DNA from: Hydnum rufescens UP504
Lineage: Eukaryota > Basidiomycota > Agaricomycetes > Cantharellales > Hydnaceae
DNA: 64,000 nucleotides
Direction of reading: 5' to 3'
Assembly: GCA_014904985.1 (NCBI GenBank)
Contig: MU128945.1
Coordinates: 1-64,000 of the forward strand
Shown here: positions 46,232-57,882 of the stretch, piece after piece
Numbering within the stretch: position 1 is the stretch's first letter
Layout: every line of letters starts with the position of its first letter
Made by a program: the position numbers and the translations under genes
Notes under the pieces: model-generated
Database searches by the model: none
The model's input: the letters and a program-made list of their open reading frames with translations, nothing else
What the model was told of the DNA's origin: nothing

Positions 46232-47799
46232 TCATAAATACACCCATCTACGATAGAAAATCGTTCTGGAGTCTCGATCATCGCGACCTGGATTTATTCC
46301 GCTCTCTTGAGCACATGAAAGACTGACACCGATGGGCACACACACCTGAATGGCCAGCTCGGCATCATGTACAGGGACTTGCGACCAGTTCCTATGTATG
46401 ATCCAGCCGAAATGCATATGATATTCTCCGAGACTTCCAGTTATACCCTGCTGCCCACTATAGCTCAGGTCTAGCTCCTCGATCATGGCGAGAGTTGCGC
46501 CGCGACGCAGGAGAGCGCGGTTTTCGTCCGACAGGTTAGGATTATTAATTCCAGGGACGTCACCCAATGGCGTGGGCACATAGGTCGCGTCGGCCCATCT
46601 TCCTGGTCCAACACCTGGGCCAATGTTGTCGATGTCCATGGGAATCAGACCGGGCCGATCCACTCTGGGGAGAGCAGGGCGCGTATCGGCCACATCGAAG
46701 AGTCCCTGCCAAAACGCTTCCTCATCGATGGGAGCCACATTACGATGCCTTGTAGGCGATTGGGATTCATTGGCAGTTTTGAGCAGGTCGGCTATGGATT
46801 GTAGAAGATACATCCTGTCGAATGCGTTATTTCAGACCCGGGATCCAATGGTTTTCCTCAGGAAAAATTGGCGTACTTTATAGGGCGCAATCTGGTGAGT
46901 GTTCTGCATGATGGACACTCGTATTCGCGTGGTGCGTTGCCCCCGGCTGCGGCGCGACTGCGAGTCAACCAGTCTTTGAGACAATGACCGCAGAACTCAT
47001 GTCCACACGGATTGATCCTAATATTGAGAAAATTAACTGCTTGAATAGACGGGCACTGCGCATTGCATACTAACGCGAAGGGTCGCTGCAAGAGGTCAAA
47101 ACATATCTGACACTGCATTGCGGTTCGGATTGACGCTAGCTTCGTCTATGAACATCCTTTCCGTAAGAGCGAATTGAGGATAATAAGACACCAAAACGTC
47201 GAGACCTACCTCAAGCAGAGATGAAGTTGGGACAGGCTGCTTCTTCAAAGTCTCGAGTTCTTGCTCTCTGGCACTCAATAACTGCCAAGGTCATTGTTTA
47301 GCATGGTACCCTGGACATTATTGAATGTTTTTACATTCCGAAGGTCTTGTAGTTGCTACAGACTGTCTCAGCATAGAGATCACTACGTAAACTGCGACGT
47401 TTACCTGGTCTTTACTTTTCTCGGCTTCGTCGTTGGCCGTTTGCGCCTATGAAATGGCTTGCGTGAGATGGAGCCTATCCCAGGGCTAACAACACAATGA
47501 CATACCATCTTTTTCTTCAGGTCTTCGTATTTCTGGTAGAACAGAAGGTGAATTTCCAAGCTGTACTTTCAGTGAACAGTTCACACCTTCTTATAATCCA
47601 CACCGACACTTTTCCACCTTGAATTTGACGGTCCAGCGACATCCTGGATCTCCCCGTCGTCTTCGTCTCCAGAAGAGATTGATATAACGCTGTGTTTGGA
47701 GGATGCAGGGCGCTTTGAGGGTACAGTTGATGGTAAAGGTCCACCACTGCCACTCGGGACGCGACTGCGGGAACGGTTGGCCAGTGGTACGCTACTCAT
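46232..47799 (-). CDS. Small RING-finger protein (paralogue 1)
   Basis: A probable E3 ligase. The start MSSVPLANRSRSRVPSGSGG is followed by a serine-rich, acidic N-terminus (SVISISSGDEDDGE), then short coiled-coil exons (QTANDEAEKSKDQ; LLSAREQELETLKKQ). The RING begins CQICFDLLQRPFAL. An intron of about 57 bp precedes INPCGHEFCGHCLKDWLTRS, and YECPSCRTLTRLRPIK completes the ligands (47080-46885). The C-terminal exon reads RMYLLQSIADLLKTANESQS and then EAFWQGLFDVADTRPALPRV. The C-terminal end is uncertain; I give the first stop of the last exon. The gene to its right (48509-50064) has the same exon plan and is a tandem paralogue. Confidence 0.78.
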
Positions 47800-48508
47800 G
47801 GTGTATCGCACAGAACAATAATGACAGGGACAGAAATACAAAACGAAGTGGTGTTGGAAGTGATAAGTGTGCGAGAACGACGTCACGTGATTCAGGTAAT
47901 TTCCTGCACAGCTTGCGGCTTGAGGAATCTCATTGTTCTCTGATCCCCAACAGCCTCTCGATAATAATAATTGGTCTACGATTTAGGTGTAGGGACTGAC
48001 CAGCCTCTTCGTTGATAGAGGCTGGGACCGCTTGAATAACCTGCAAGTAAATCACCCGTTACCTAATAAGGCAACTGTGAATCAAGAGGCTCATCTCCTA
48101 ATCGGGATGCTGAATGGGTCACATGATATGGTACCTTAACGAACCATTCATTACAGCCATAAGGCTTCTTCAAGGCCTTGAGCTGCCTCGCTGAGGCCGC
48201 TGAGGCCCCCTCCAAATACTGATTAACGGATATCCCCGGTTCATTTCAGTTTTTCCGTGACGCATGACATGGGTGACAAAGTGGCCAGTCAACGCGCTTG
48301 TGTACTGGCGCCTATTGAATTTACAATTGCATCCATTATGTATGAAATGACCTTCAACATGACCTCTGATGTGGTCATGAATTAACGCCAGAAGGGAAAT
48401 TCCACCCATAATGGATATAGCAATTTAAGCAGTTGACCTGAATAGTCCCATAGATGCCCTCAGCATGTGAATATAAGAGCGGTTCATTCGTTTAGTTCGG
48501 GACTGGGC
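47800..48508. other. Intergenic between the two RING paralogues
   Basis: Promoter of paralogue 1 on the left and 3' flank of paralogue 2 on the right. Minor frames such as 48170-48409 minus show no family resemblance. Confidence 0.4.
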
Positions 48509-50064
48509 TCACGGGCGCAGCCGTACTCGATACCCACATAGGCAGGAAAGGCCCATGGTGAATACGAAGAGGTGCGCAGTACACAGGCTGAGGTGGGGGC
48601 TGAGGTTGAGTGTGCGGATTTGTCCTGGCCATTCTACCTGGAAGTTGCTGAACAGGGCACTGGATTTGTGGTTTGATATTTGAAGCAAGATACGGCAGTG
48701 GGTTCCCAAATTCTTGGGCTTCAACCCGGGTGGAAGAATCGATTGCGGAAGGGTCAGGATCGTAGGAGGAGCGTCGATCACGCGCTGCAATGCAGGGATG
48801 ACATTCACCGCGTGCTTGGCGGCCTCGACGTCAGTCAAAGAATGCCTGCCATAGTGTTGCGTCACTCTCCACTTTTCCGGCGTCTGTTTTTACTACCTCC
48901 CGCTCTGCCGGAGATTTGACCAGGTCGACAATTGTTCCGAGAAGGTAGACCCTATTCGCGACCAGGAGCACGTGTCAACGGATGTGACGGGGTAGGGTCA
49001 CTAGCCATAAACGCACCGGACGGGTCGCGTCTCGATGGGAATTCGACACGCGGGGCATCCTTGTGCTGCGGGCTTGGGATTTACATGCGCCAAACCGAAT
49101 ATCCCCGTATCCGCATCATCACATCATCATCTGCAGCCTGGTCTCGTCCCATCCAACCACGCAAACAGTTCCCGCAGAATGAGTGACCGCATGCCGACAA
49201 TCTGAAATAGAGAAGGGTTATGCTATCCAGTGACCAAGAGCGGCTGTTCAGATAGAGTAAGTACCCACGCATAGAGCTTTTCCACAAGTTCGAAACAGAT
49301 TTTGCATGAAAGAGAGTCTCGAACACTTTCTAACAACGCCTCCTGTTGAGGAACGCAAGAAGATAAACATGAGAATATCTAGCTCTAACATTAGGGAGGC
49401 TTTCCTTTCTCGCTTCCTCTCCCTCTCTCAAGGAACGTGCGTCTGTTATGGCCTTGATTTTATCTGCACATTCGTTAGTTTCTACGCATCATAAGTCACA
49501 TCAGTAACATAGAATTGGTTCATGAGATCGAAGGTCAGACTTCTTTTAATTCAGAATTTCCTAAGAGGCATAAATCCAAGTTATGAGGCCACGGTAGAGA
49601 TTCACAGGGGGGTACGAACCGCATCACTCTTTCCTTGCTCGGCCGCCCGCTTGCGGGCTTGTGCCTATGACCTCGGCTTCAATAACCATCAAAAGAAGCG
49701 GAATAATCAAAACGCACTCGTAGTTGTGTCTCTGCCTCCTTGAATTTCTGATAACGACCATGAGCCACGTGTTACAGAGCACCGTGGAAGATAGCTATAT
49801 CTCAACCTGTTTCCAATCTACAGGTCCGTCACCTCCAGGCGTGTGTAACTTGGATGGGCCGTCAAGCGCTTCGATTTCCGACCTAGAACCCTTATACTCT
49901 GGACCCAACTCCGAGTCGGACGATACGGAAACCATGGAGGCCATGCGTCTAGTCGTAACACCTGGAAGAGGACGGCTCGACGCGTTTGTCCGTTGGTCGC
50001 GAAGCACAGAGCTAGAGCTAGCGTGGCTCCTGGAGATGCGGGTCCTTGCACGTGTAGCGGGCAT
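48509..50064 (-). pseudogene. Small RING-finger protein (paralogue 2), frame disrupted
   Basis: Same plan as the gene at 46232-47799. The start MPATRARTRISRSHASSSSV is followed by a serine-rich region with MVSVSSDSELGPEYKG. The RING is read as LSCKICFELVEKLYA, an intron, then LSACGHSFCGNCLRGWMG (about 49140-49200), an intron, then CPACRIPIETRPVR. The C-terminal exon gives VYLLGTIVDLVKSPAERE and ESDATLWQAFFD. A stop follows at once because TGAC is doubled at 48831-48838. Taking one TGAC away would keep the frame into VEAAKHAVNVIPALQRVIDA, which resembles the paralogue. So it is either a recent pseudogene losing only its C-terminus, or a truncated but still RING-bearing protein, or the duplication is an assembly error. 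Confidence 0.65.
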
Positions 50065-50756
50065 CGAACCAGATTTTGCACGGGAGAGAGCAAATAGACA
50101 GAGGAAAACGATAGAAATACTGCCGATGAACGTGGCGAGAGTAGTCAGTGGAGTGGCGGGCAGAGGGGAGCTGGTAAGACATTCGCACACTGATATTAGT
50201 GAAACAACCGGGACCAAGCACAAATTCCTTCGAATACAAGAGCTCGTCCATCACTTCAGCATCCAGGATATAATAGCTCTTCAAACCAATAAAAAACCAT
50301 ATTGACCTCTCCTTCATGCAGTTAGCTTTCTGCCCTACGCTAGAAAGCCCTCGATGCCTCGTCACTTTACATAGACTGTGAAAACCTAACATCGATATCT
50401 TTTTCAATGGATTAGACAACCGCCTCAGTTGCATAACCCAATTGAGGTTACGTCCGCAGAGGATCGGTGAAATGATAAAACTTACGCAGAATCCCCGTAA
50501 CGTTAGTTTCCATTAAGCCGAATAAGCGTGCCTCAGTACTTGTGTGTTTGAACAGGCCGTTTGACATCGACGTTAGTATCCCACCATCATGGCCTGTAAG
50601 CTGAGGCACCCTGGAGTTCGCCGTTATTATAAATAAACAACATGAGGATAATCTCAGACTAATTTCTTACCTCGTCAAGTTTTTTTTTTCGACACCCCTA
50701 TTAGGAGTTGTTTGCATCTGTTAAGATTATCTAGCGGAGATTGCCGCAGGAGCAAC
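50065..50756. other. Divergent intergenic region upstream of BolA
   Basis: No gene was recognised. It holds the promoters of the minus-strand RING gene and the plus-strand BolA gene. A T-run of ten lies at about 50681-50690. Confidence 0.4.
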
Positions 50757-51204
50757 ATGCCAGTTACAATTGCTGCTCTGGAAGATGCCCTGCGATCATC
50801 TCTTACGATCTTGCATCTCGTGTGTCCATGGCATCAGAAGTGTGTCTGGGGCCACTCCAAAGCTCATATGTCGATCCCTAGGTTATAGAAGATACCTCCT
50901 CCGGCTGTGGCGAGAATTACTCAGTAATCATTGTAAGCGATGATTTTGAGGGCAAAACGACGCTAGCAACGGCACAAGATCTGGTACGTACCTGCCTGCA
51001 CAAGGTGTAAAGAACCCCTCAGGTGTTGACATTATACGCTCAGTGAATGAAGTCCTTAAGGATCAGATTGCAGCAATACATGCCTTCTCCCAGGTACTCC
51101 TGTGAAGAAGACTGCATGGAACGGGTATTCACTGTTTCTTCCCGTCTCACCAGAAAACTCTCACATCCAAACAATATGAGGCCCAAAGGGCCAAGGAGTG
51201 CTGA
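50757..51204 (+). CDS. BolA-family protein (BolA2/Fra2-like)
   Basis: A partner of monothiol glutaredoxins in iron-sulfur cluster handling and iron sensing in the cytosol. Four short exons, none long enough to stand out alone. Exon 1 is 50757-50819, [20 protein letters not shown] then L. Exon 2 starts at 50882 with [19 protein letters not shown], then [15 protein letters not shown]. Exon 3 is 51044-51093 with [16 protein letters not shown]. Exon 4 is 51154-51204 with [16 protein letters not shown]. The invariant histidine (AIHAFS) and the conserved cysteine of SSGCGE are both present. The exon 2 donor is best placed after 50987; the nearer GT at 50984 would create a stop. Length of about 90 residues is normal. 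No mitochondrial presequence, so the cytosolic type. It is convergent with the sugar transporter gene. Confidence 0.87.
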
Positions 51205-51332
51205 AGTAGTGACCCCAGCTTACGTTTTTAAGTCTGGATTTCAATATCAATGGCAATGTGTAATTCAGAAACAATACACAATTGGACATCCGTCGTACGA
51301 AGAAAAATGAGGATGTGATGCAGTTTCGATAG

Positions 51333-53930
51333 CTATCGTAGTTGTTTTGATAGGCGCACACATAGCCAACACGCAACCATAGCGCTAACACCACCAATAC
51401 TGCAAATATAACGGATCGCAGGAACGCATGAGCATAAAGGGATGGAATCAAGGAACGGGGTTCGCTCACCGGAACATCAAACCGATAGAATCGAATGGTC
51501 TTGACACCTCGTTTGCTCTCCGCAATAGGGGGCAGCAAATCGAAACTCCAGGACGGATTAGCACGCGCCGTTCCACTAAATGCGGTAGCCGGGATCGAGC
51601 GTCGGAGATCGCTGCGGTTTGGTTCAAAAATGGCGAAGATGATCGCCGACAGTCCCGTCACCAGGAATTGAGGTATCACAACAAAAACATTGTGGATTCC
51701 CTGGATTTAGAGTAATATCGCTACAGATAAATATCTGGCTCGAGCATGGACGATGAGCACACGCACCAGAATGATACCAGCTTTGTCCCCAACGCCCCCA
51801 TGCTCTACGCCCATTTCCACAGCATCCTCATCCTCATCTCCTTCCCCAGCTCCTGCTCCCCCATTAATAAAAGGAGACCGATCCCCGTGCAGAAACGAGG
51901 GTGGACCAAGGCCTTTCGGGTCCCCAAGGTCATCCACACCTTCATCGGTCAAAGTTGCTCGGCTAGCACGCGCACGGTGCGCGACCGTCTGATTTGCCGC
52001 AGCTCCATCGACATTTGAATCATCAGATCCATGGAGGACGAATGGAATGCTCCCAGTGGGGTTCGTATCTACTTCAGACGATAATCGTGTCCGCCGATCG
52101 GTCAACGGAATCGGCGTTTCTTGGAGTTCATCGTCCGCTGTACTTGAGGCAAGAGCATAGCCTGATCGAGGAGATGACGAGTGGATTGCTTCGCCGAGCT
52201 GCGACCGAAGGTCATCATTTGGCCGAGTGGCCACAACGAATCAATACGTACCAGAGCAAAGGGTGCCCAGAGCGAGATTGCCCATGAGAATCCCGTAGCC
52301 CCAATAATGACATTTGCACCCCATATGCTATCGGTTACTCTGAGCAATGAAAGCAGTCAACACGAAGACTTACAGCAGGATGCAGAGAGCCCTACAGAGT
52401 TGCAAACATAGCGATGGCGAACACCGCATTGGATACTATCCAAAACGTGATCACGCGACCTTCCACCATGCTTCCCGAGGCTCATCCTGGCTTCTCCTGG
52501 GCAATCGACGCACCATTTCCCGGTATGCTCCTACGGGCGGCCATCATAGGTAGAACCACAAAACCAGCCATTGCGACCAGAGAAGACCATAGCAGCGCGC
52601 GATTTCCCGCGCGTGTGCCTGCCTCGTCCAGATCCGGACCAGTGGAAGAGGAAGTACGGTAATAAATGTCGGAGACCCATAGGGTCGTATAGAAGAGGAC
52701 AGGGAACCAACCTATCCAACTCCTGGTCGTGCAAGTCGTCAGCGCACTGGGAAGCATCGAAGCGCTGAAAAGAGAGACGAACAGAAATTGGATGATGCAC
52801 TATGATGATTGCGAACCAGGTGAGATGCTAAAATATGGATTCCCTTGCGCCAAAATACGCACAATTTGTAAAATGATGGAAGGAAGTGTGAGCAGGTTAC
52901 TCCAGATCTCCTTTAACATGAACAATACGCCGGAAGACTGGTTTCGATTTCTCACAGAGTGTCTGCATCATCAGGTATCGTGAGAAACTATTGTAACGAC
53001 AAGCAGCAAAACACAGACTTTGAGGGTTCTAATAGAACTTTTCTTTTACTGCCCAACAAGTTATTCCGTGGGTCAAGAGGAGGATGATACCCGAGAGGAC
53101 AGAAAGGACTTCAAGTTGAGTGCGACCAAAATAAGGGAAAATGGTTGGAAGAGGAATATTTCCCCTGTCATCCAAGGCATGAGAAGCCAATTGAGGAACG
53201 AAGAAAAGATCAGCTGACGAACACGAAGAATCCGGCTATGCTGCCCAGGCCAGCTAATCGTCCTGCCCAGGCATTACCCAGTTCTTGGTCAGAAGCGGGT
53301 AGAATATCAACGAGAATCGCCCGATCAGTCGCCATAACAGCATTAATACTGAAATCGATGAAGTAGACGGAGAATACAGCGAGAACGACAGTCACTTCTC
53401 TTCCTAGATCGTCAAGACATTCGCATTAGAGGAAAGCGAAAAGCGCGAATATTAAATATCTCACTAATTTTTCACCCAGCCCGAATATAGAGGCGACAGG
53501 CTTGGTAAATCCCAGGAGCAAAAGCGCAATGGCACAGACAATACTTCCGATAAACATGTAAGGTCTTCTCCGACCGAATCGAGATGTGGAACGATCGGCG
53601 AGAACTCCTGATTGGGCACGGGGCTGAGACTATCAAGAAAAATTCTCCAACGTTCGAGGCCCACCGACTATGGGTTGCATTATAAGCCAGACAGCGGTCC
53701 TGCCACGAATACCATTGACATTAGGATTTTGACATCCCCAGAGATAGGAGGTAAGGCGAAGCTGAAAAGTGCACAATAAATCTAGAGACTCCTGGAATGC
53801 CGTGTAGTAACGCACCGTAGCCCATCTCCACGCTCCAAACGATCTGTAGTCCGAGCATAGTGACAGTAATTAGAGGCATGCGTGCCACGAAGGCCCTTGA
53901 TAGCTGCCAAGCCTGCCCAGCGGTGATCAT
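51333..53930 (-). CDS. Sucrose/maltose-type sugar:proton symporter (GPH/SUT family)
   Basis: A major-facilitator plasma-membrane protein resembling fission yeast Sut1 and plant SUTs. Helix 1 reads MPLITVTMLGLQIVWSVEMG and continues over an intron to SPYLLSLGMSKS. SGVLADRSTSRFGRRRPYM is the family's loop 2-3 signature (about 53540-53610). VYFIDFSINAVMATDRAIL and GNAWAGRLAGLGSIAGFFV lie at 53215-53370. SWIGWFPVLFYTTLWVSDIY is at about 52700, and a long acidic/glycine-rich cytosolic loop occupies about 51760-52200. IPQFLVTGLSAIIFAIFEPN follows, and the last exon, IGGVSAMVACWLCVRLSKQL, ends at 51333. The N-terminus is unsure: an in-frame ATG at 53930 is used, but more sequence upstream to about 54135 could be exonic in another frame. 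Probable maltose or sucrose uptake. Confidence 0.83.
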
Positions 53931-54649
53931 CAGAGACTGCCCGTTCAGTGTCCAGTGGTGGCCCAAATCCTCCAGTCATGAGCCTATAACCAAAGGAGAC
54001 AACAGAAGGTCGTGTCTCGATCCTTCCGCAACGAGATGTTTCCGAGCAGCACGTGACGCTTAGTTCCTCGTCGTTGTCTACATTGCCTCTCCTTCGGCCG
54101 CACGCATTTGGTCCAGCCGGCCAAATCGATTTCATAACATTTATATTGTCAACTTCTACAGTATGTTAGAATTCTATGTGCAATACTACTTAAAGAGGCT
54201 CTATGGAACTTGTAATTTCTAACTCATCCAGACCACAAAGGAGACCGCTCATAGCAGCCATTATCTTGAATCTTGATCCCACCCAAATTTCCAAACCAAT
54301 ATCCCGGTATCTTCGTGCCATGTTGGCGGAGCTGCGGTGGTTTAGCGCCCAGTCGTCCAGCTACTTGGCGTAAGATCATATAACCCTCCGTATTGTCCCA
54401 CCTATCAGAGCCTCAGGTCTCACCAAAAGGGTTCCCCACAATGAGCTTTTCCTACAAGCTCAAAAGCGCGAATTCCCTAGGGTTCGATGATAGGTTTCAA
54501 AATCGCTCCAAGTGGTAGGGTGATGCTAATACATTTAAAAGGATACAGTCTCTCATTCTAGCAGCACTGCTCACGTAAAAAAGAAGAAAGGTATTACAAC
54601 GAAGCACCGAATCAAAATCTGTCCACTTGTGAGATCAGCAGCCTCCGCA
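53931..54649. other. Intergenic upstream of the sugar transporter
   Basis: Includes the probable promoter of the sugar transporter (54140-54200, AT-rich) and the 3' flank of the glycine-rich protein gene. No other gene was recognised. Confidence 0.4.
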
Positions 54650-57344
54650 CTAGGTCCATATACAACGGATGGGCGAACTCGTTAGAACAGGCATGAATAT
54701 GTCAATCTGGAGACTTACCCCACCACCGCCGCATCCTCCACCGCCGCCGCCGCATCCTCCACCACCTCCCCCGCATCCTCCACCTCCAGCCGCACCAAAC
54801 GCTCCGACAGAGGAACTGCACCCTCCTGCAGAGCAAGCTCCGCCGGTTGCACCCTGGGAGACAGATCAGTGTTCGAGAACGACGGATAGGGGGAAAGAAA
54901 CATAGTAAGAACTTCAGGTGATTACGCACCGTAGCACATGAGCCCGTTCCACCATCTAGATATGCCCCACCATATGTAGCACACGCCCCGACGCCATAGA
55001 ACCCGTATGGCGCACTGACGATGAAGAAAATATTTAAAAAAGGGCACGAGAAACAGCCTCGGACTCACATGCCCCAATATGGCACAACCCTCAAGAAGGC
55101 TGTGTCATGCCCTACCCTCTTGAGCCTTTCGGCTCTCAGTTTCTCCCACTCGTCCAATTTACCTTTCCTCGCCTGCTCTTCGAGCTGTTTCATGCGCTTG
55201 GTAATCTTTTTCTGCCGCGCACTGCGCTTCGCCTCACTCGCGGGGTGTTTGACGATCATCACACTATTGTGCTCCGATGGGTGTGTTGCGTCCGCGTCAG
55301 CGTCTTCCACTGAGATCAGGTCGGGTCGAGCGTTAGTCAAGCCCCTATTTACCGGTTTGGGCTTGAAGATTTGGGTTATCTTCTGCGCAACACCTCCAGA
55401 GCTGATAGGAGCACATCCACAGACGGAGTACGGAACACCAAATCGATCCTATGAGGGACCAAAAAGGAATTAAGTGTGCAATACAGATGTGGAAATTCTT
55501 AAAGGACGCTGCACTACCTTCCACGCGCGAGCTGTAATGTCGTAACCATTGGAGAGCGTGTTCTCCTCTACTTTATCGTCGTGGTCTGGGACGCGACGAT
55601 GAGGGCGGTGGTGTCCGAGGTATATTTGTTGTTTAGGAGCTGATGCGTGTGCCAGGCTAGATCAATATCCTATGCATCGGAGGATGTTTCATGCTCTGTT
55701 TGTACATCGGAGGTATAGGGAAAAACATACGATGGTTGGGACAAAGAAGGTTACGCCGCTAGTCATGAGATCAAGGAACGCATGATAGCGTGCGATGCAA
55801 CGAACAAGAACATGTACGTCGTTGAGATCCCCAGCACTCCCGCTGAATCGACCAGGTGCAGTCCAGCCGAGGCCAACCATCTTTTGGATGAACGAACCCT
55901 GGCGAAGGACCTAGATAATGTTATAAGAAGTCAGACATGACTTTGTGGCACGTAGTGGGACTTACGGCTCCAGTGAGTTCAAGAGAAAAGGGGGAAGGAT
56001 CATCGTAGCATGCGAGCGACCTACGAATTCTGAAAAATCGGAACAAGACGTTAGTATCCGTTGAAAAGAGGTGAAGTCCATAAGATAACATACCGCTGAG
56101 GAAGTATTCCGTGGAAACTAGCGGCAGTATACGTGCGCACATTTCTCAGTCTGAAGTTCAGCTTTCGGGCTACTCCCGCGGCCGTTTCATCCTTGAATAT
56201 TGAGGTCTTAAACACCTAAGCCGAGATGTCGGAACATTAAGATGGCAGATAGGCAAAGCTATTTCTTACCAATATAAGCCGTTCGTTGAGCAGTTTCGCG
56301 TCCGCATCAGAACGAGCACCGGTGACAGGATTTAACAACGTTCCGCTGTGTAATGGAAGTCATTAGGCCAAAACACGATCGATCCTGGAGCTGGAGCCAG
56401 CCATACGCAAGGAAACAATTGGAAGGGCTTTCCCGGACCCGAACAACATCATTACAGAACTTTCGCACACACATAGCCTACACCAACCGTTAAAAGAAAT
56501 CCAATGTTCATGTTCAATATCAAGGGCCAGGATCAATGATTATCACATACCTCTCGACTGAAGCTTCGCTTGCAATATTCGCACTGTGCATGAAAATTTC
56601 GTTGCGCGAAGCCTGTGCCTGCGTCTGTGATCCAAGGCACGGGAACCATGACTTCGCCTTCACATGTTGGACAGGGAACATCCAAGGTCTCCGATCTTGC
56701 TGTGATCAGTGTATATTCATATGGCAGATGTGTTTGACTCTCCCAAGAGGATTTATGAAAATGAGCTGGGGTGTCTGGAAGGAATGTAATCGGGGAGATT
56801 GTTGTGGAAATGTAGAGCAATGGGAACGATGGGATAGCAAGCAAATTTGGAAACACGCGTAGACCGTCTTCAAAATATATGCGCGGATTCTACGCTTGTT
56901 TCTTGTCAGAATAGTTAATGAAGCTCGTGTGCTATTATTACGACTCACTAGGAGATACGAATGCCAAACCATGAGAACGTCCAAGGGTGGCATCGGGGAA
57001 ACCTCAGTATCGGCGAACTTAGCACATGGGGCCCACTTCTGAAAGCGGTATACGGCTCGAGCAAGGAAGACCGCCCAAGCAGCATCAGGGTCATTAGCTC
57101 CGACCTGTCGGACTTTCTGGTGCAAGGCATCAAAAGCACCGAGGATGGTGAGGTGTGCTTGAAGAAGGTCTGTGGAGACTACGGGGGTCGTCTTGGTGCG
57201 ACCAATGGGGAACGTCTCAGGGAGACAAGTGGGATAAGCCTCGTAAGTTGGAGGAGAGGCCTCGGCACTGTGGATGTGGCCATGATGGTGATGGCTGGTC
57301 TCAATGGCAGCATAGGGGGGTGCAGATTCTCCTAGAGACCCCAT
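54650..57344 (-). CDS. Glycine-rich domain-containing (GRDP/DUF1399) protein
   Basis: A fungal homologue of plant GRDP proteins; molecular role unknown. The start MGSLGESAPPYAAIETSHHH is followed by TTPVVSTDLLQAHLTILGAF and RAVYRFQKWAPCAKFADTEV. PLDVLMVWHSYLLVSR is the DUF1399 signature and is joined across an intron to NPRIYFEDG. A zinc-like pair VPCPTCEGEVMVPVP and CEYCKRSF lies at about 56570-56680. Later exons hold a basic coiled coil (ITKRMKQLEEQARKGKLDEW, about 55150-55210). The C-terminus (54720-54860) is almost only Gly and Cys: GATGGACSAGGCSSSVGAFG, then repeated GGGC. The final residues are uncertain because the GGTAAGT after the glycine tract could be a splice donor; the stop given is for read-through. 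At least eight introns. Confidence 0.82.
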
Positions 57345-57882
57345 GGTGGAGGGGAGGGGGAGGTTTACAAATATTGTTTATCTTGCAAGCTGTACGCGGA
57401 CTAAGCCGGCTCGATACGTATCGGAGCGCACATTGTTGCCGCACATACTGTATTCGGCTAAAATGCAGGGTATTTGAAACCATGACATTGCACATTCTTC
57501 ACTAGTTGATTCTGTTGTCCCTTTGAATGCCTGAAAATATTATCCTGCAGGTGGTCCACTTTCATTCTGTATTGCACCGGTTGAAGACATGAAACATGTT
57601 TCCCCTAGAATGGGAGATGCAAAAGTGGGCAGCCATCACGTGCATACTATGTCTTTTCTTTCATTTCCTTCCTGTTCTGATATGGAAAGAAGATCATAGG
57701 ATGCATATTTTTTCTGTACTCAAAGTCCATTTGGCATCCAAAATAGTGCTTATGGTAACTCGCCCAGGTCAGGTCCAGAATATTGGAAGAGACCATTGTG
57801 ATATGGAGCATTGTATTATAACAGTATAGAACATATACAAGTCCCTGAGCCAGCCACCTGGACTTTCTGAGTCTGAAAAGCA
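57345..57882. other. Intergenic, becoming CpG-poor to the right
   Basis: The 57345-57480 part is the promoter side of the glycine-rich protein gene and still contains CpG. From about 57480 CpG becomes rare, merging with the CpG-poor ThrE-like gene. No gene was recognised. Confidence 0.4.

Noticed and set aside
54669..54905. Plus-strand polyproline ORF (PPPPHPPPPPP-like)
   Set aside because: It is the complement of the glycine-rich tail of the GRDP-like gene, which has matching exons and family motifs on the minus strand.
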